Shown here one piece after another: positions 5,198 to 11,780 of a stretch of 12,922 nucleotides of DNA; within the stretch, counting starts at the first letter, position 1, and every line of letters begins with the position of its first letter. The notes beneath the pieces are model-generated. The model saw nothing but the letters and a program-made list of their open reading frames with translations. It ran no database searches and had not been told where the DNA came from. The position numbers and the translations under genes were made by a program. This DNA comes from Candidatus Gastranaerophilales bacterium (lineage in GTDB: Bacteria; Cyanobacteriota; Vampirovibrionia; Gastranaerophilales; Gastranaerophilaceae). Where the stretch lies: contig CALVAU010000026.1 of assembly GCA_944325615.1 (NCBI GenBank), positions 1-12,922 on the forward strand, in the 5' to 3' direction.

Positions 5198-6178
5198 ATG
5201 TTTAATTTTCTAACTGATTTTGCAAATCACATAACTTTAATGCTTGGAATTGACTTAGATTCTAGACTCGGTGGTGCTGTGAGTTTCTTTATAGAAGATT
5301 CTATAAAAATCTTTTTATTGATTTATATAATGATTTTCATAGTTTCATTATTTCGTTCTCAGTTAGATCCGCATAAAATAAAAAATTATCTTTCTGGCAA
5401 ACGTTCAATAATCGGTTATGCTTTGGCTGTTTTTCTAGGAATTGTAACTCCATTTTGTTCATGCTCATCAATCCCCTTATTTATCGGTTTTATGGCAGCG
5501 GGAGTTCCATTTGGAATGGCAATGACTTTTTTAATTGCTTCTCCGTTAATAAGTGAGGTTGCTGCAGTACTTCTGCTAATAACTCCAAATGCAGGAGTTA
5601 TAGGTGCTTTAGCTTATATAATCTGCGGAGTTGTTATCTCTATTTTAGGTGGATATCTTTGTGACAGACTGAATTTGCAAAGATTTAAGCGAGTAGAAGA
5701 TGAAGCGGAAGATAATCACCATCATTGTCATGGCTCTTGTTGCAGCTGTCAAAAGGATAAAGTAAAATCTGTTGTAAAATACGCTAACGATTATGCGCTA
5801 AATACTTTAAAAGAAATTTCACCATATATTTTACTTGGATTGATTGTTGGAGCCGGCATGCACGGATATATTCCTCAAGAATTATTTGTTAAATATCTTG
5901 GTGAATCAAATCCTTTTGCTGTGATAATTGCAGCTTTTGCAGGTATCCCGATATATGCAAACCATAACAGTGTGTTGCCGATTGTCCAAGTACTTTTGAT
6001 GAAGGGTGTACCAATAGGTACAACGCTCGTAATGCTTATGAGTATCACTGCAATTTCATTACCCGAAATGATTATGCTTCATAAAGTCCTAAGCTGGAAA
6101 ATGCTTGGAATATTTGCAGGATATCTGTTCATTTCATTTATCATTGTTGGGTATATTATGAATTTTGTCTTACTTTAG
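5198..6178 (+). CDS. ArsP-type permease (DUF318 family) with His/Cys loop
   Basis: The 326-residue inner-membrane protein has about eight predicted helices in two blocks (roughly 30-150 and 205-325) joined by a hydrophilic loop. The family signature TPFCSCSSIPLFIGF is at residues 84-98 (Cys87, Cys89), and a second-half counterpart (GIPIYANHNSVLPI) lies in the other block. The family includes ArsP, which exports trivalent organoarsenicals, and related Cu/Zn efflux permeases. The central loop holds HHHCHGSCCSC (174-184), a soft-metal or zinc-binding look that plain ArsP lacks. Co-transcription with an ArsR-type repressor makes ligand-induced efflux the likely role. The start has AAAGGA (5183-5188). 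The last 9 bases overlap the convergent zinc-ribbon gene. The family call is firm; the substrate (arsenical, Zn or Cu) is open. Confidence 0.9.
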   Translation: MFNFLTDFANHITLMLGIDLDSRLGGAVSFFIEDSIKIFLLIYIMIFIVSLFRSQLDPHKIKNYLSGKRSIIGYALAVFLGIVTPFCSCSSIPLFIGFMAAGVPFGMAMTFLIASPLISEVAAVLLLITPNAGVIGALAYIICGVVISILGGYLCDRLNLQRFKRVEDEAEDNHHHCHGSCCSCQKDKVKSVVKYANDYALNTLKEISPYILLGLIVGAGMHGYIPQELFVKYLGESNPFAVIIAAFAGIPIYANHNSVLPIVQVLLMKGVPIGTTLVMLMSITAISLPEMIMLHKVLSWKMLGIFAGYLFISFIIVGYIMNFVLL

Positions 6179-6853
6179 GTATTCAGTAATATACGCTTTT
6201 GGATTTCCCAAAATGAACTGTACGTCATCAGGATCTTGGATGTATCTGTATGTTATTTCTTTATCTGAATTTTCTTTTTCAATAATCAAATGACCGTAAT
6301 CTGCAATCCTACCAAGATAGCTTCTTCTAAGTCTTACAAGGTGAATTTTATTTAGTGGAACTGTTATTTCTTCAGTATTAAAGGCACCTTGTCTAATGTG
6401 AAGATTTGAGGTTGTGATAACTGCCCTGTCGGAAAAATATCGTAAAATCGGATAGATAATCGGCATAAGAACCAAAACTGCTATCAAAAATCCCCAAAAA
6501 GTTGGGATATTTACGTAAAAAATCCAAAAATAAGCGATGAAAATCGGAGAGAATACGATAGGCCAAAAAAGTGCCATATAGTGTTTTTTTATTTCATATA
6601 CAACGATTTCATTTTCTTCATTTTGGTTTTCAGTTTCAATTTCATTTGATTGTTCAACGCTTGTAATAATATCAGTGTCCTCATAGACGGAAATTTTAGA
6701 AGGTTTATGTTCTTCTCTAATTTCATAGCTCTGATAATCATAAGAGTTAGAATCAGAATCAGAAACAGGTTCTTGGTCTCTTAAATCATGACCGCAGAAC
6801 TTACAAAAATTATCGTAATCATTAACTTTTTTACCGCAATTTGGACAAAACAT
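6170..6853 (-). CDS. zinc-ribbon, two-helix, bacterial PH-domain protein
   Basis: The 227-residue protein has three parts. An N-terminal zinc ribbon with CPNC and CKFC pairs (Cys3, 6, 17, 20) comes first. A disordered acidic Ser/Asp/Glu/Asn-rich linker spans about 27-85. Two transmembrane helices (about 92-114 and 118-139) then run into a C-terminal bPH2 domain (about 140-225; RAVITTSNLHIRQG...VPLNKIHLVRLRRS), like YdbS/YdbT-type proteins. It probably acts at the inner face of the membrane; the ligand is unknown. Start: ATG at 6853, with AAGGA about 8 bases upstream. Its 3' end overlaps the permease stop by 9 bases on the opposite strand, and no bidirectional terminator is visible, so the two transcripts run into each other. 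It is divergent from bioB. Confidence 0.85.
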   Translation of the reverse strand: MFCPNCGKKVNDYDNFCKFCGHDLRDQEPVSDSDSNSYDYQSYEIREEHKPSKISVYEDTDIITSVEQSNEIETENQNEENEIVVYEIKKHYMALFWPIVFSPIFIAYFWIFYVNIPTFWGFLIAVLVLMPIIYPILRYFSDRAVITTSNLHIRQGAFNTEEITVPLNKIHLVRLRRSYLGRIADYGHLIIEKENSDKEITYRYIQDPDDVQFILGNPKAYITEYLK

Positions 6854-6876
6854 ATCTCAATCCTTTTTTTTAAATT

Positions 6877-6905
6877 ATTTTATCATATAATGTATATGCG
6901 GTCAA
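6877..6905 (-). promoter_or_regulatory. promoter of the zinc-ribbon/PH gene
   Basis: Read on the minus strand: TTGACC (6900-6905), 17-bp spacer, TAAAAT (6877-6882) preceded by an extended TGa. On the plus strand the same 80-base gap holds TATAAT (6886-6891) as the likely bioB -10, with no good -35, so the divergent promoters overlap. Confidence 0.6.
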
Positions 6906-6933
6906 TTACCACAGTTACAAAAAGGCAGGAAAT

Positions 6934-7860
6934 ATGGATAGAATTAATCTTTCAAAAGAAGAGTTATTGGAATTATATAATATGGATTTGGAAATGCTTT
7001 TGGAGTTGTCTTCGAAGTATTTAAAAGATGAGGTAGAATTTTGTTCATTAGTGAATGCAAGGAATGGGAAGTGTTCTCAAAATTGCAAATATTGTGCTCA
7101 AAGCTCTCATTATAGAACTGATATAGAAAGTTACCCGCTTGTGGATAAAGAGACTGTAAAAAAAGCGGCACTTGAGGCAAAAGAACATCAAGCATCAAGA
7201 TTTGCGGTGGTAACTTCAGGCAAATCACCAGATGAAAGTGATGTTGACGGAATTATCGGACTGATTGAAGAGATAAATAAAATTGATGGGATAAGAAGTT
7301 GTGCTTCTATCGGTATTTTGACAGAAGAACAAGCAAAAAGACTTTCAGAATGCGGGCTAAAAAGATTTCACCATAATATAAATACCTCAAAATCATATTA
7401 TCCTGAAGTTTGTACGACCCATACGTGGGAAGATCGTTTGAATACCTGCAAACTTGTAAAAAAATACGGAATGGAATTGTGCTGCGGTGTAATTTTAGGT
7501 ATGGGTGAAAGTGTTGAGCAAAGAGTCGAAATGGCAATGGAATTAGCTGAAATTCAACCGGATTCAATTCCGATAAATATTCTTATGCCGATACCGCAGA
7601 CTCCTTTTGAAAATTATCTTGATAAAATTGATGAAGAAAATATCTTAAGAACTCTTGCGATATTCAAAATAGCAAATCCTGATTCTATTTTACGATTTTG
7701 CGGCGGCAGAATGCGATTGAGTGAGAAAAATCAAATTAAAGCTTTAAAATCTTGTGTAGAAGGAATTTTAACAGGTAATTATCTGACAACAACGGGCAAA
7801 TCACCTGATGAAGATTTAAAACTTGTTGAAAAATTGGGCAAGAAAGTTTATAAATTATAA
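6934..7860 (+). CDS. bioB: biotin synthase (radical SAM)
   Basis: The 308-residue enzyme inserts sulfur into dethiobiotin as the last step of biotin synthesis. The radical SAM cluster motif is GKCSQNCKYCAQSSHY, with Cys47, Cys51 and Cys54. Aligned to E. coli BioB auxiliary-cluster ligands, Cys128 is Cys123 (SCASIG), Cys188 is Cys183 (followed by an extra Cys184), and Arg260 is Arg259 (FCGGRMR). Cys97 is replaced by Ala91 (RFAVVTSGK), while a new Cys256 appears next to the arginine. This fits the BioB variants of anaerobes rather than the classical [2Fe-2S] type; the cluster type is inference. No bioA, bioD, bioF or bioW is nearby and no BirA-type operator is seen. Start: ATG 6934, with AAAGG spaced 8. 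Identity is firm. Confidence 0.97.
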   Translation: MDRINLSKEELLELYNMDLEMLLELSSKYLKDEVEFCSLVNARNGKCSQNCKYCAQSSHYRTDIESYPLVDKETVKKAALEAKEHQASRFAVVTSGKSPDESDVDGIIGLIEEINKIDGIRSCASIGILTEEQAKRLSECGLKRFHHNINTSKSYYPEVCTTHTWEDRLNTCKLVKKYGMELCCGVILGMGESVEQRVEMAMELAEIQPDSIPINILMPIPQTPFENYLDKIDEENILRTLAIFKIANPDSILRFCGGRMRLSEKNQIKALKSCVEGILTGNYLTTTGKSPDEDLKLVEKLGKKVYKL

Positions 7861-7872
7861 TTTATTAGCCAT

Positions 7873-7909
7873 TTGACCAGTATCAATTTGATTATATTAA
7901 ATATATAAT
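7873..7909 (+). promoter_or_regulatory. possible promoter in the bioB-ispF gap
   Basis: The 307-base gap 7861-8167 has a TTGACC at 7873-7878, with TTAAAT 18 bp further on (7897-7902) or TATAAT at 7904-7909. The 11-bp near palindrome ATCAA-T-TTGAT (7882-7892) lies between them and could be an operator. The rest of the gap holds the small HTH gene and the ispF promoter. Spacing of the best boxes is not ideal. Confidence 0.35.
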
Positions 7910-7913
7910 TCAA

Positions 7914-7970
7914 ATGTTTATTTCCGTGAAAATAAGAAGAAAAACTTCAGAGAGCAATATATTCAAATGA
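7914..7970 (+). CDS. possible 18-residue leader peptide before the HTH gene
   Basis: An ATG at 7914 opens an 18-codon frame (MFISVKIRRKTSESNIFK) whose TGA stop overlaps the ATG of the HTH gene (ATGA, 7967-7970). Both ATGs are preceded by the same ATTCAAATG word. No Shine-Dalgarno is seen for either. Coupling through ATGA is plausible, but the peptide may be chance. Confidence 0.2.
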   Translation: MFISVKIRRKTSESNIFK

Positions 7971-8131
7971 ATTTTAATAAACCCAATAATAATTTCAATG
8001 ACCGTGAAGCAAAGGTTTGTGAACTTCTAAGAAAAAATTATGAGCTGGATGAAATAGCAAGAATAATGCATGTGAGTTTGCATACTGTAAAATCGCATAT
8101 AAATAAAATTAAAAGAATGAATTTAAATTAA
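7967..8131 (+). CDS. 54-residue stand-alone LuxR/GerE-type HTH protein
   Basis: A short frame encodes almost exactly one LuxR C-terminal DNA-binding domain and nothing else. NDREAKVCELLRKNYELDEI (11-30) matches the LTxRExxVLxLlaxGxxxxEIA pattern. SLHTVKSHINKIKRMNL (37-53) matches the recognition helix SxxTVKxHlxxIxxKL. There is no receiver or ligand domain upstream; the frame before the ATG is open but without a good start codon. It would be a small cytoplasmic DNA-binding protein, perhaps a dimer like GerE (74 residues) but shorter. The Shine-Dalgarno is weak (AGAGAG), with an ATGA overlap to a possible leader peptide. The ispF promoter begins 6 bases after its stop. Targets are unknown; a degraded remnant of a larger regulator is the alternative, though the domain looks intact. 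Confidence 0.75.
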   Translation: MNFNKPNNNFNDREAKVCELLRKNYELDEIARIMHVSLHTVKSHINKIKRMNLN

Positions 8132-8136
8132 TAATA

Positions 8137-8145
8137 TGCTATAAT
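8137..8145 (+). promoter_or_regulatory. extended -10 promoter of ispF
   Basis: TGCTATAAT with no clear -35. The 10-mer ATGCTATAAT is identical to the promoter of the HEAT-like gene on the other strand. Expected start near 8152, giving a short leader with CGGAGA before ATG 8168. Confidence 0.6.
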
Positions 8146-8167
8146 TCATAAAAACGGAGATTGAATA

Positions 8168-8653
8168 ATGTATAGAATAGGTCTTGGGTATGATATTCAT
8201 ACACTTTGCGAGGGTAGAGATTTAATAGTAGGCGGAGTAAAAATTACTCACGAAAAAGGGCTGATGGGGCACTCTGATGCTGATGTATTAATTCATGCAA
8301 TAATAGATGCTCTGCTTGGAGCTTTAGCTTTGAGCGATATCGGAACTCTATTTCCTGATACCGATAAAAAATATAAAGATATCGACAGTACAATTCTTTT
8401 GAAAAATGTATATGAAAAAATTCTTGAAAAGGATTATGAAATTGTAAATATCGACAGTAATATCATTGCACAAGAGCCTAAAATGATGCCTTATATTCCG
8501 AAAATGAGAGAAACGCTTGATAAGGTCCTCAAAATAGGACAGCATAACATAAGTATAAAGGCAAAAACTAATGAAAAAATGGATGCGGTCGGTGAAAAAC
8601 TTGCAATAGAAGCCCATGCTGTAGTATTGTTAAGAAAAAGAAGAGGTGAATAA
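8168..8653 (+). CDS. ispF: 2-C-methyl-D-erythritol 2,4-cyclodiphosphate synthase
   Basis: The 161-residue protein has full family length. IspF cyclises CDP-methylerythritol 2-phosphate in the non-mevalonate (MEP) isoprenoid pathway, as a cytoplasmic trimer with zinc. The start GLGYDIH gives the zinc ligands Asp9 and His11. HSDADVLIHAIIDALLGA (35-52) holds His43, the third ligand. FPDTD (62-66) and the C-terminal segment AKTNEKMDAVGEKLAIEAHA (about 132-151) complete the active site and CDP pocket. GGAG (8156-8159) supports the ATG. The stop overlaps the next start by one base (TAATG), so the two genes are translationally coupled. No ispD is visible. MEP-pathway use fits a cyanobacterial-type relative. 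Confidence 0.98.
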   Translation: MYRIGLGYDIHTLCEGRDLIVGGVKITHEKGLMGHSDADVLIHAIIDALLGALALSDIGTLFPDTDKKYKDIDSTILLKNVYEKILEKDYEIVNIDSNIIAQEPKMMPYIPKMRETLDKVLKIGQHNISIKAKTNEKMDAVGEKLAIEAHAVVLLRKRRGE

Positions 8654-9015
8654 TGAAAAAGATTTTGGTTTTGTTTATGGCAGTAATTCTTTCTGCAGGT
8701 ACAGTTTTTGCTGAAAATTATGATGCAAATTTCAAAAAAGTATTCTATGACGGATTTGAAGAGGGTATGTTTTATTCTTTAGAGCAAAATCTTTTAGCAA
8801 ATAAAATTGCGCAGCCAAAAGTTACAAGATATGTAAAAGCAATGCGAAGCAGATTGAACAGAACAGAACTTGAAAGTCAAACTTGGGCTTGCGTTTCAAA
8901 GTATTCTATGCAGGAGTTAAACTCAAATCAGCAAAAAGTAGCTGATGAATGTTTTGGCAAGTGGTCAGAAAATTTCTATAAGAAAAATCAGGATTTGATA
9001 AATATTTTGAAATAA
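8653..9015 (+). CDS. small exported protein, unknown function
   Basis: The 120-residue protein carries a clear Sec signal peptide (MKKILVLFMAVILSAGTVFA, cleavage likely after Ala20). The mature part of 100 residues is helical by composition, with two cysteines (80 and 100) that could form a disulfide in the periplasm. There is no lipobox and no family I recognise; the pattern of a short helical exported protein with two spaced cysteines recalls small DUF proteins of Gram-negative envelopes. Its ATG overlaps the ispF stop by one base, with AGAGGTGA (8642-8649) just upstream, so it is co-expressed with ispF. Its stop is only 2 bases from the stop of the convergent HAD gene, and no terminator is visible between them. 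Confidence 0.8.
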   Translation: MKKILVLFMAVILSAGTVFAENYDANFKKVFYDGFEEGMFYSLEQNLLANKIAQPKVTRYVKAMRSRLNRTELESQTWACVSKYSMQELNSNQQKVADECFGKWSENFYKKNQDLINILK

Positions 9016-9017
9016 TA

Positions 9018-9818
9018 TCAGCAATTGAGACAAAATTTTTCAACTGCATTCACCCAACCGTTTTCGTCAACGGTGTCTGTGATGTAGTCTGCGTGAGCCA
9101 TTAGATCTTCTGTTGAATTTCCCATTGCAACTTTTATTCCGCCTGCTTTGAGAAGTTCTATGTCGTTATCCTGATCACCTATTGCAAGAATTTCGTCTTT
9201 TTTTATGTTCCATTTTTTTGCCAGAAATTCGACTGCGGCACCTTTTGTGGCGTTTTTATTGGCTATTTCGCAAAAATACGGAGTCGATTTGATTATGTAC
9301 AAATCAGGGTATAATTTGCTCAAATCTTTTACCCAGCCTGTTACTCTCTCAGCGTCATTGAAATCAATTGCAAGAATTTTATTTACGTTTTTGATTTTTA
9401 ATTTATCGAATTTGCAAACATGATAATCGATAAATCTGGCATCTGTGTATCTTCTGATTGTATCTGAATCCTCTTCTACATAAAGAACATCGTCCATATA
9501 AAGATTGATATGGACATTATTTCTATGTGCCCAGTCAATTATTTCTATGGCTTTTTCAGAATCCATGTCGCATCGCATAAGAACATCATCGCATTTGTGA
9601 AATTCTTTTATCATTCCGCCCTGATAAGATACGATAGGTTCTGTAATTCCTAGTTCTTTTGCAATTCCTAACGCTGCACAGTGCATTCTGCCTGTAACAA
9701 GGACAACTTTAATCCCTTTTTTTTGAAGTCTTTTGATTGTATCTTTGACTTCCGGCGTATATTCAAAACTCCATTTTAAAAGAGTACCGTCAATATCGGT
9801 TGCGACCATTTTAATCAT
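9018..9818 (-). CDS. Cof-type HAD-IIB phosphatase
   Basis: This 266-residue cytoplasmic sugar-phosphate phosphatase-like protein shows all HAD motifs. Motif I is TDIDGTL (Asp8 nucleophile, Asp10 acid/base), motif II is VTGR (Thr42), motif III is Lys192 (NATKGAAV), and motif IV is GDQDND (214-219; Asp215 and Asp219). A large cap of about 90 residues (95-185) between II and III defines class IIB. Typical substrates are sugar phosphates or flavin mononucleotide; none can be fixed here. The start shares one base with the stop of the upstream NUDIX gene (TAATG), with AAAGGA inside that gene as the ribosome site, so the two are translationally coupled. Pairing with an ADP-sugar-type NUDIX enzyme suggests a nucleotide-sugar housecleaning unit, which is inference. 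Confidence 0.93.
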   Translation of the reverse strand: MIKMVATDIDGTLLKWSFEYTPEVKDTIKRLQKKGIKVVLVTGRMHCAALGIAKELGITEPIVSYQGGMIKEFHKCDDVLMRCDMDSEKAIEIIDWAHRNNVHINLYMDDVLYVEEDSDTIRRYTDARFIDYHVCKFDKLKIKNVNKILAIDFNDAERVTGWVKDLSKLYPDLYIIKSTPYFCEIANKNATKGAAVEFLAKKWNIKKDEILAIGDQDNDIELLKAGGIKVAMGNSTEDLMAHADYITDTVDENGWVNAVEKFCLNC

Positions 9819-10351
9819 TAGTTAAGTCCTTTCATTACTGCACAAATTGTTTTTGCATCAGTAATTTCACCGTCTTTAATCATTTTTTTGATTTCATCAA
9901 TTGAAAATTCGTATTCGATTAAGATTTCACCCTCATCAGGACAATCTCCGACATATTCAAGATCGGTAGCTTTGTAGAGGTATAATTTTTCATCGCTGTA
10001 TCCTGGAGAAGTGAAAATATGTCCCAAATCTTCCCAATTTTTTGCAATATAGCCTGTTTCTTCCGTTAATTCTCTTTTTGCTGCTTCAAAAGGATCTTCT
10101 CCTTTTTCCAATTTACCTGCAGGAAGCTCCAACAGCGGTTGTTTTAGGGGATATCTGAATTGTTTTACCATTAAGATTTTTTCTGTATCGTCTTTTTTAT
10201 GAAAAGCTAAAATTACGACTCCGCCTGAATGTTCTACAACTTCGCGGAAGGAAGTCTTTCCATCAGATATTTCAACCTTATCGTTATATACGGTAATGAT
10301 TTTACCGTCATATACGACCTCGCTTGCCAAAGTTTTTTCAATCAAATCCAT
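9818..10351 (-). CDS. NUDIX hydrolase, ADP-ribose pyrophosphatase type
   Basis: The 177-residue enzyme carries a perfect Nudix box. Gly79, Glu85, Arg93-Glu94-Leu95, Glu97-Glu98 and Gly100-Tyr101 match GX5EX7REUXEEXGU. The lead-in QFRYPLKQPLLELPAGKLEK and the later SPGYSDEKLYLY (115-126) are characteristic of ADP-ribose/ADP-sugar pyrophosphatases (NudF/YqkG group), which split ADP-ribose into AMP and ribose 5-phosphate with Mg. Start: ATG at 10351 with GAGGG about 6 bases upstream. An extended -10 (TGCTAAAAT) lies 19 bases before the ATG, so the leader is only about 12 bases. It is first of a two-gene operon with the HAD phosphatase. Confidence 0.94.
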   Translation of the reverse strand: MDLIEKTLASEVVYDGKIITVYNDKVEISDGKTSFREVVEHSGGVVILAFHKKDDTEKILMVKQFRYPLKQPLLELPAGKLEKGEDPFEAAKRELTEETGYIAKNWEDLGHIFTSPGYSDEKLYLYKATDLEYVGDCPDEGEILIEYEFSIDEIKKMIKDGEITDAKTICAVMKGLN

Positions 10352-10369
10352 ACTAACCCTCTTTTCTTC

Positions 10370-10378
10370 ATTTTAGCA
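10370..10378 (-). promoter_or_regulatory. extended -10 promoter of the NUDIX/HAD operon
   Basis: On the minus strand, TGCTAAAAT (-10 TAAAAT at 10370-10375, TGc at 10376-10378) without a recognisable -35. It is a one-base variant of the ATGCTATAAT motif found at ispF and the HEAT gene. Confidence 0.55.
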
Positions 10379-10405
10379 TAAAATGTCAGAAAATAATTTT
10401 ATAAT

Positions 10406-11578
10406 CTAAAGCGCTCTGATAATTGATTTGATGTTATCGTCAGTAATCTTCAAAAGTGCCACCTGACGTGAAGTATCATCAAGTTCGTTGTGCGCCTTTA
10501 ATACTTCTGCAGTTTTTAGAATAATGGTTTGGTTATTGCATTTTAAAAGCTCTCTTACGGCATACATATCTTGTGCAAAGTCAAGTGCAGTATATACAAA
10601 AGGACTGTTTTCGTTCAATTCTTGGTTGACGAAGCATAAAAGTCCTTTTTTGTTAATATGAGCTATTAATTTTTTGATATCAATAATTTCTTTTTTGGTA
10701 TCTTTATCTTCATCGTAGAGATACTCGTCATTTTCAGTCAATGTTTCAAATTTTTCATTTGCATTCAAAAGTACGATTGCGGTTTTGCTGTCATCTGCAT
10801 TTCTAATCAATCTTTCGAAAAGTTCATACAACTCATAATCAAATACTGATGAAAGCGGAATAATTTCGCCAAGTCCGTTTATGATGTTGTTTATTATAAG
10901 AAGTCCATTTGGCAAATCGTTTTCTAAAATAGTGAAAATATCACAAAGATAAGGAATTTCACCTGCAATATTTTCAGACATAGAAGAATTTTTCATTGCA
11001 TCAATAATCGGATATAGTGCATCTAAATTTCCGTATGAAGTCAGAAATTTTACGGCTTTCAACTGCTCAAATTCATCATCTGATTTGAGATTTGAAAGTG
11101 CGTTTTGATAAGATACTTCATCTTTCATAGCACCAAGTGCAGCTGCGCAGTTTGAGTTTAAAAATTCATCTTCAGTTTTGGCGTTTTTTCTCAAAAGCTC
11201 AAAAGCCAGAGGATCTTGAATGTATGTGAAAAATTTTGCACAATATGTCTTTTCAGCGTTTGTACCGTTTTCAAAAATTTCTAACATCTTGTCAGTCAAA
11301 TCCTCGTCAGCATATTTGACTAATGTAGAAATAATCACGTCTTCATAGGATGGTGAATAATATTTTAAAAATGAGAGAAGATTTTTATAATTATTTTCAT
11401 CAATTACATTCGCAATTCGTTCAGCTACGTTTTGCTTGACAAAATCGAATAAAAAGTCATCCTTGTCAATCAAAGCTTTGAACATCTCAATATCAGCTGT
11501 ATTTACAAGATGACTTGCTGCATTTTCAAAATCCTGTCTATTTTTGCCCGTAAGCTGTTTTATTAAATCTTCAATCAT
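10406..11578 (-). CDS. HEAT-like alpha-helical repeat protein, possibly leaderless
   Basis: The product is 390 residues from ATG 11578 (a longer reading would start at 11614 with GTG). It is built of consecutive helix pairs with HEAT/PBS-lyase-like spacing. Examples are the stretches CAKFFTYIQDPLAFELLRKN, CAAALGAMKDEVSYQNALSN and AVKFLTSYGNLDALYPIIDA, so it is probably a solenoid scaffold. It is strongly acidic, with no signal peptide and no membrane helix, and its partner is unknown. ATG 11578 is preferred because a TGCTATAAT extended -10 ends 7 bases before it, placing the transcript start on or next to the A of ATG. No Shine-Dalgarno is present for this or the ATG at 11587, and the longer start would lie upstream of the promoter. 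The gene lies 54 bases before the NUDIX gene, which has its own promoter. Confidence 0.8.
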   Translation of the reverse strand: MIEDLIKQLTGKNRQDFENAASHLVNTADIEMFKALIDKDDFLFDFVKQNVAERIANVIDENNYKNLLSFLKYYSPSYEDVIISTLVKYADEDLTDKMLEIFENGTNAEKTYCAKFFTYIQDPLAFELLRKNAKTEDEFLNSNCAAALGAMKDEVSYQNALSNLKSDDEFEQLKAVKFLTSYGNLDALYPIIDAMKNSSMSENIAGEIPYLCDIFTILENDLPNGLLIINNIINGLGEIIPLSSVFDYELYELFERLIRNADDSKTAIVLLNANEKFETLTENDEYLYDEDKDTKKEIIDIKKLIAHINKKGLLCFVNQELNENSPFVYTALDFAQDMYAVRELLKCNNQTIILKTAEVLKAHNELDDTSRQVALLKITDDNIKSIIRAL

Positions 11579-11585
11579 GAAACTC

Positions 11586-11594
11586 ATTATAGCA
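11586..11594 (-). promoter_or_regulatory. extended -10 promoter overlapping the HEAT-gene start
   Basis: On the minus strand, TGCTATAAT (-10 at 11586-11591, TGc at 11592-11594). The following seven bases, GAGTTTC, lead straight into ATG 11578, as in leaderless transcripts. Confidence 0.55.
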
Positions 11595-11647
11595 TAGAAA
11601 AAACTATTTATCACTTTGACAGTTATACTAAGGCTTTATTACAGTTG

Positions 11648-11724
11648 CATTTTGAGGGATAGAAGCCTATGTTTAGGATGACAAAATACTTGTCATCCTG
11701 AATTTATTTCAGGATCTCAAAATG
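11648..11724. repeat. palindromic repeat unit A/B (nested inverted repeats)
   Basis: Outer arms CATTTTGAG (11648-11656) and CTCAAAATG (11716-11724). Inside are hairpin AGGATGACAA/TTGTCATCCT (11675-11684/11690-11699, 10 pairs) and hairpin ATCCTGAA/TTCAGGAT (11695-11702/11708-11715, 8 pairs). The two hairpins share ATCCT, so they are mutually exclusive. The GTCATCCTGAA...TTCAGGATCTC wording is a dispersed palindromic repeat seen in several bacterial groups (from memory). Confidence 0.8.
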
Positions 11725-11726
11725 AT

Positions 11727-11770
11727 GTACATTCTTTTCTTTTGTTGCGATGCAAAAGAAAAGAATGTAC
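11727..11770. repeat. 18-bp perfect hairpin, pyrimidine/purine arms
   Basis: GTACATTCTTTTCTTTTG (11727-11744) and its exact reverse complement (11753-11770) over the 8-base loop TTGCGATG. It directly follows the first repeat unit. No T run on either side, so not an intrinsic terminator. A related AAAGAAAAGAA word repeats just after it (11772-11782). Confidence 0.9.
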
Positions 11771-11780
11771 GAAGAAAAGA

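Noticed and set aside
6854..6933. BirA operator or biotin-related riboswitch before bioB
   Set aside because: No TTGTwAACC/GGTTwACAA-type dyad and no structured leader are visible in this short gap.
8348..8617. Minus-strand open frame inside ispF, and similar antisense frames in other genes
   Set aside because: They shadow well-identified coding genes, lack ribosome sites and have no recognisable protein features.
9001..9030. Bidirectional terminator between the exported-protein gene and the HAD gene
   Set aside because: The stops are 2 bases apart and no hairpin with T run is present around them.
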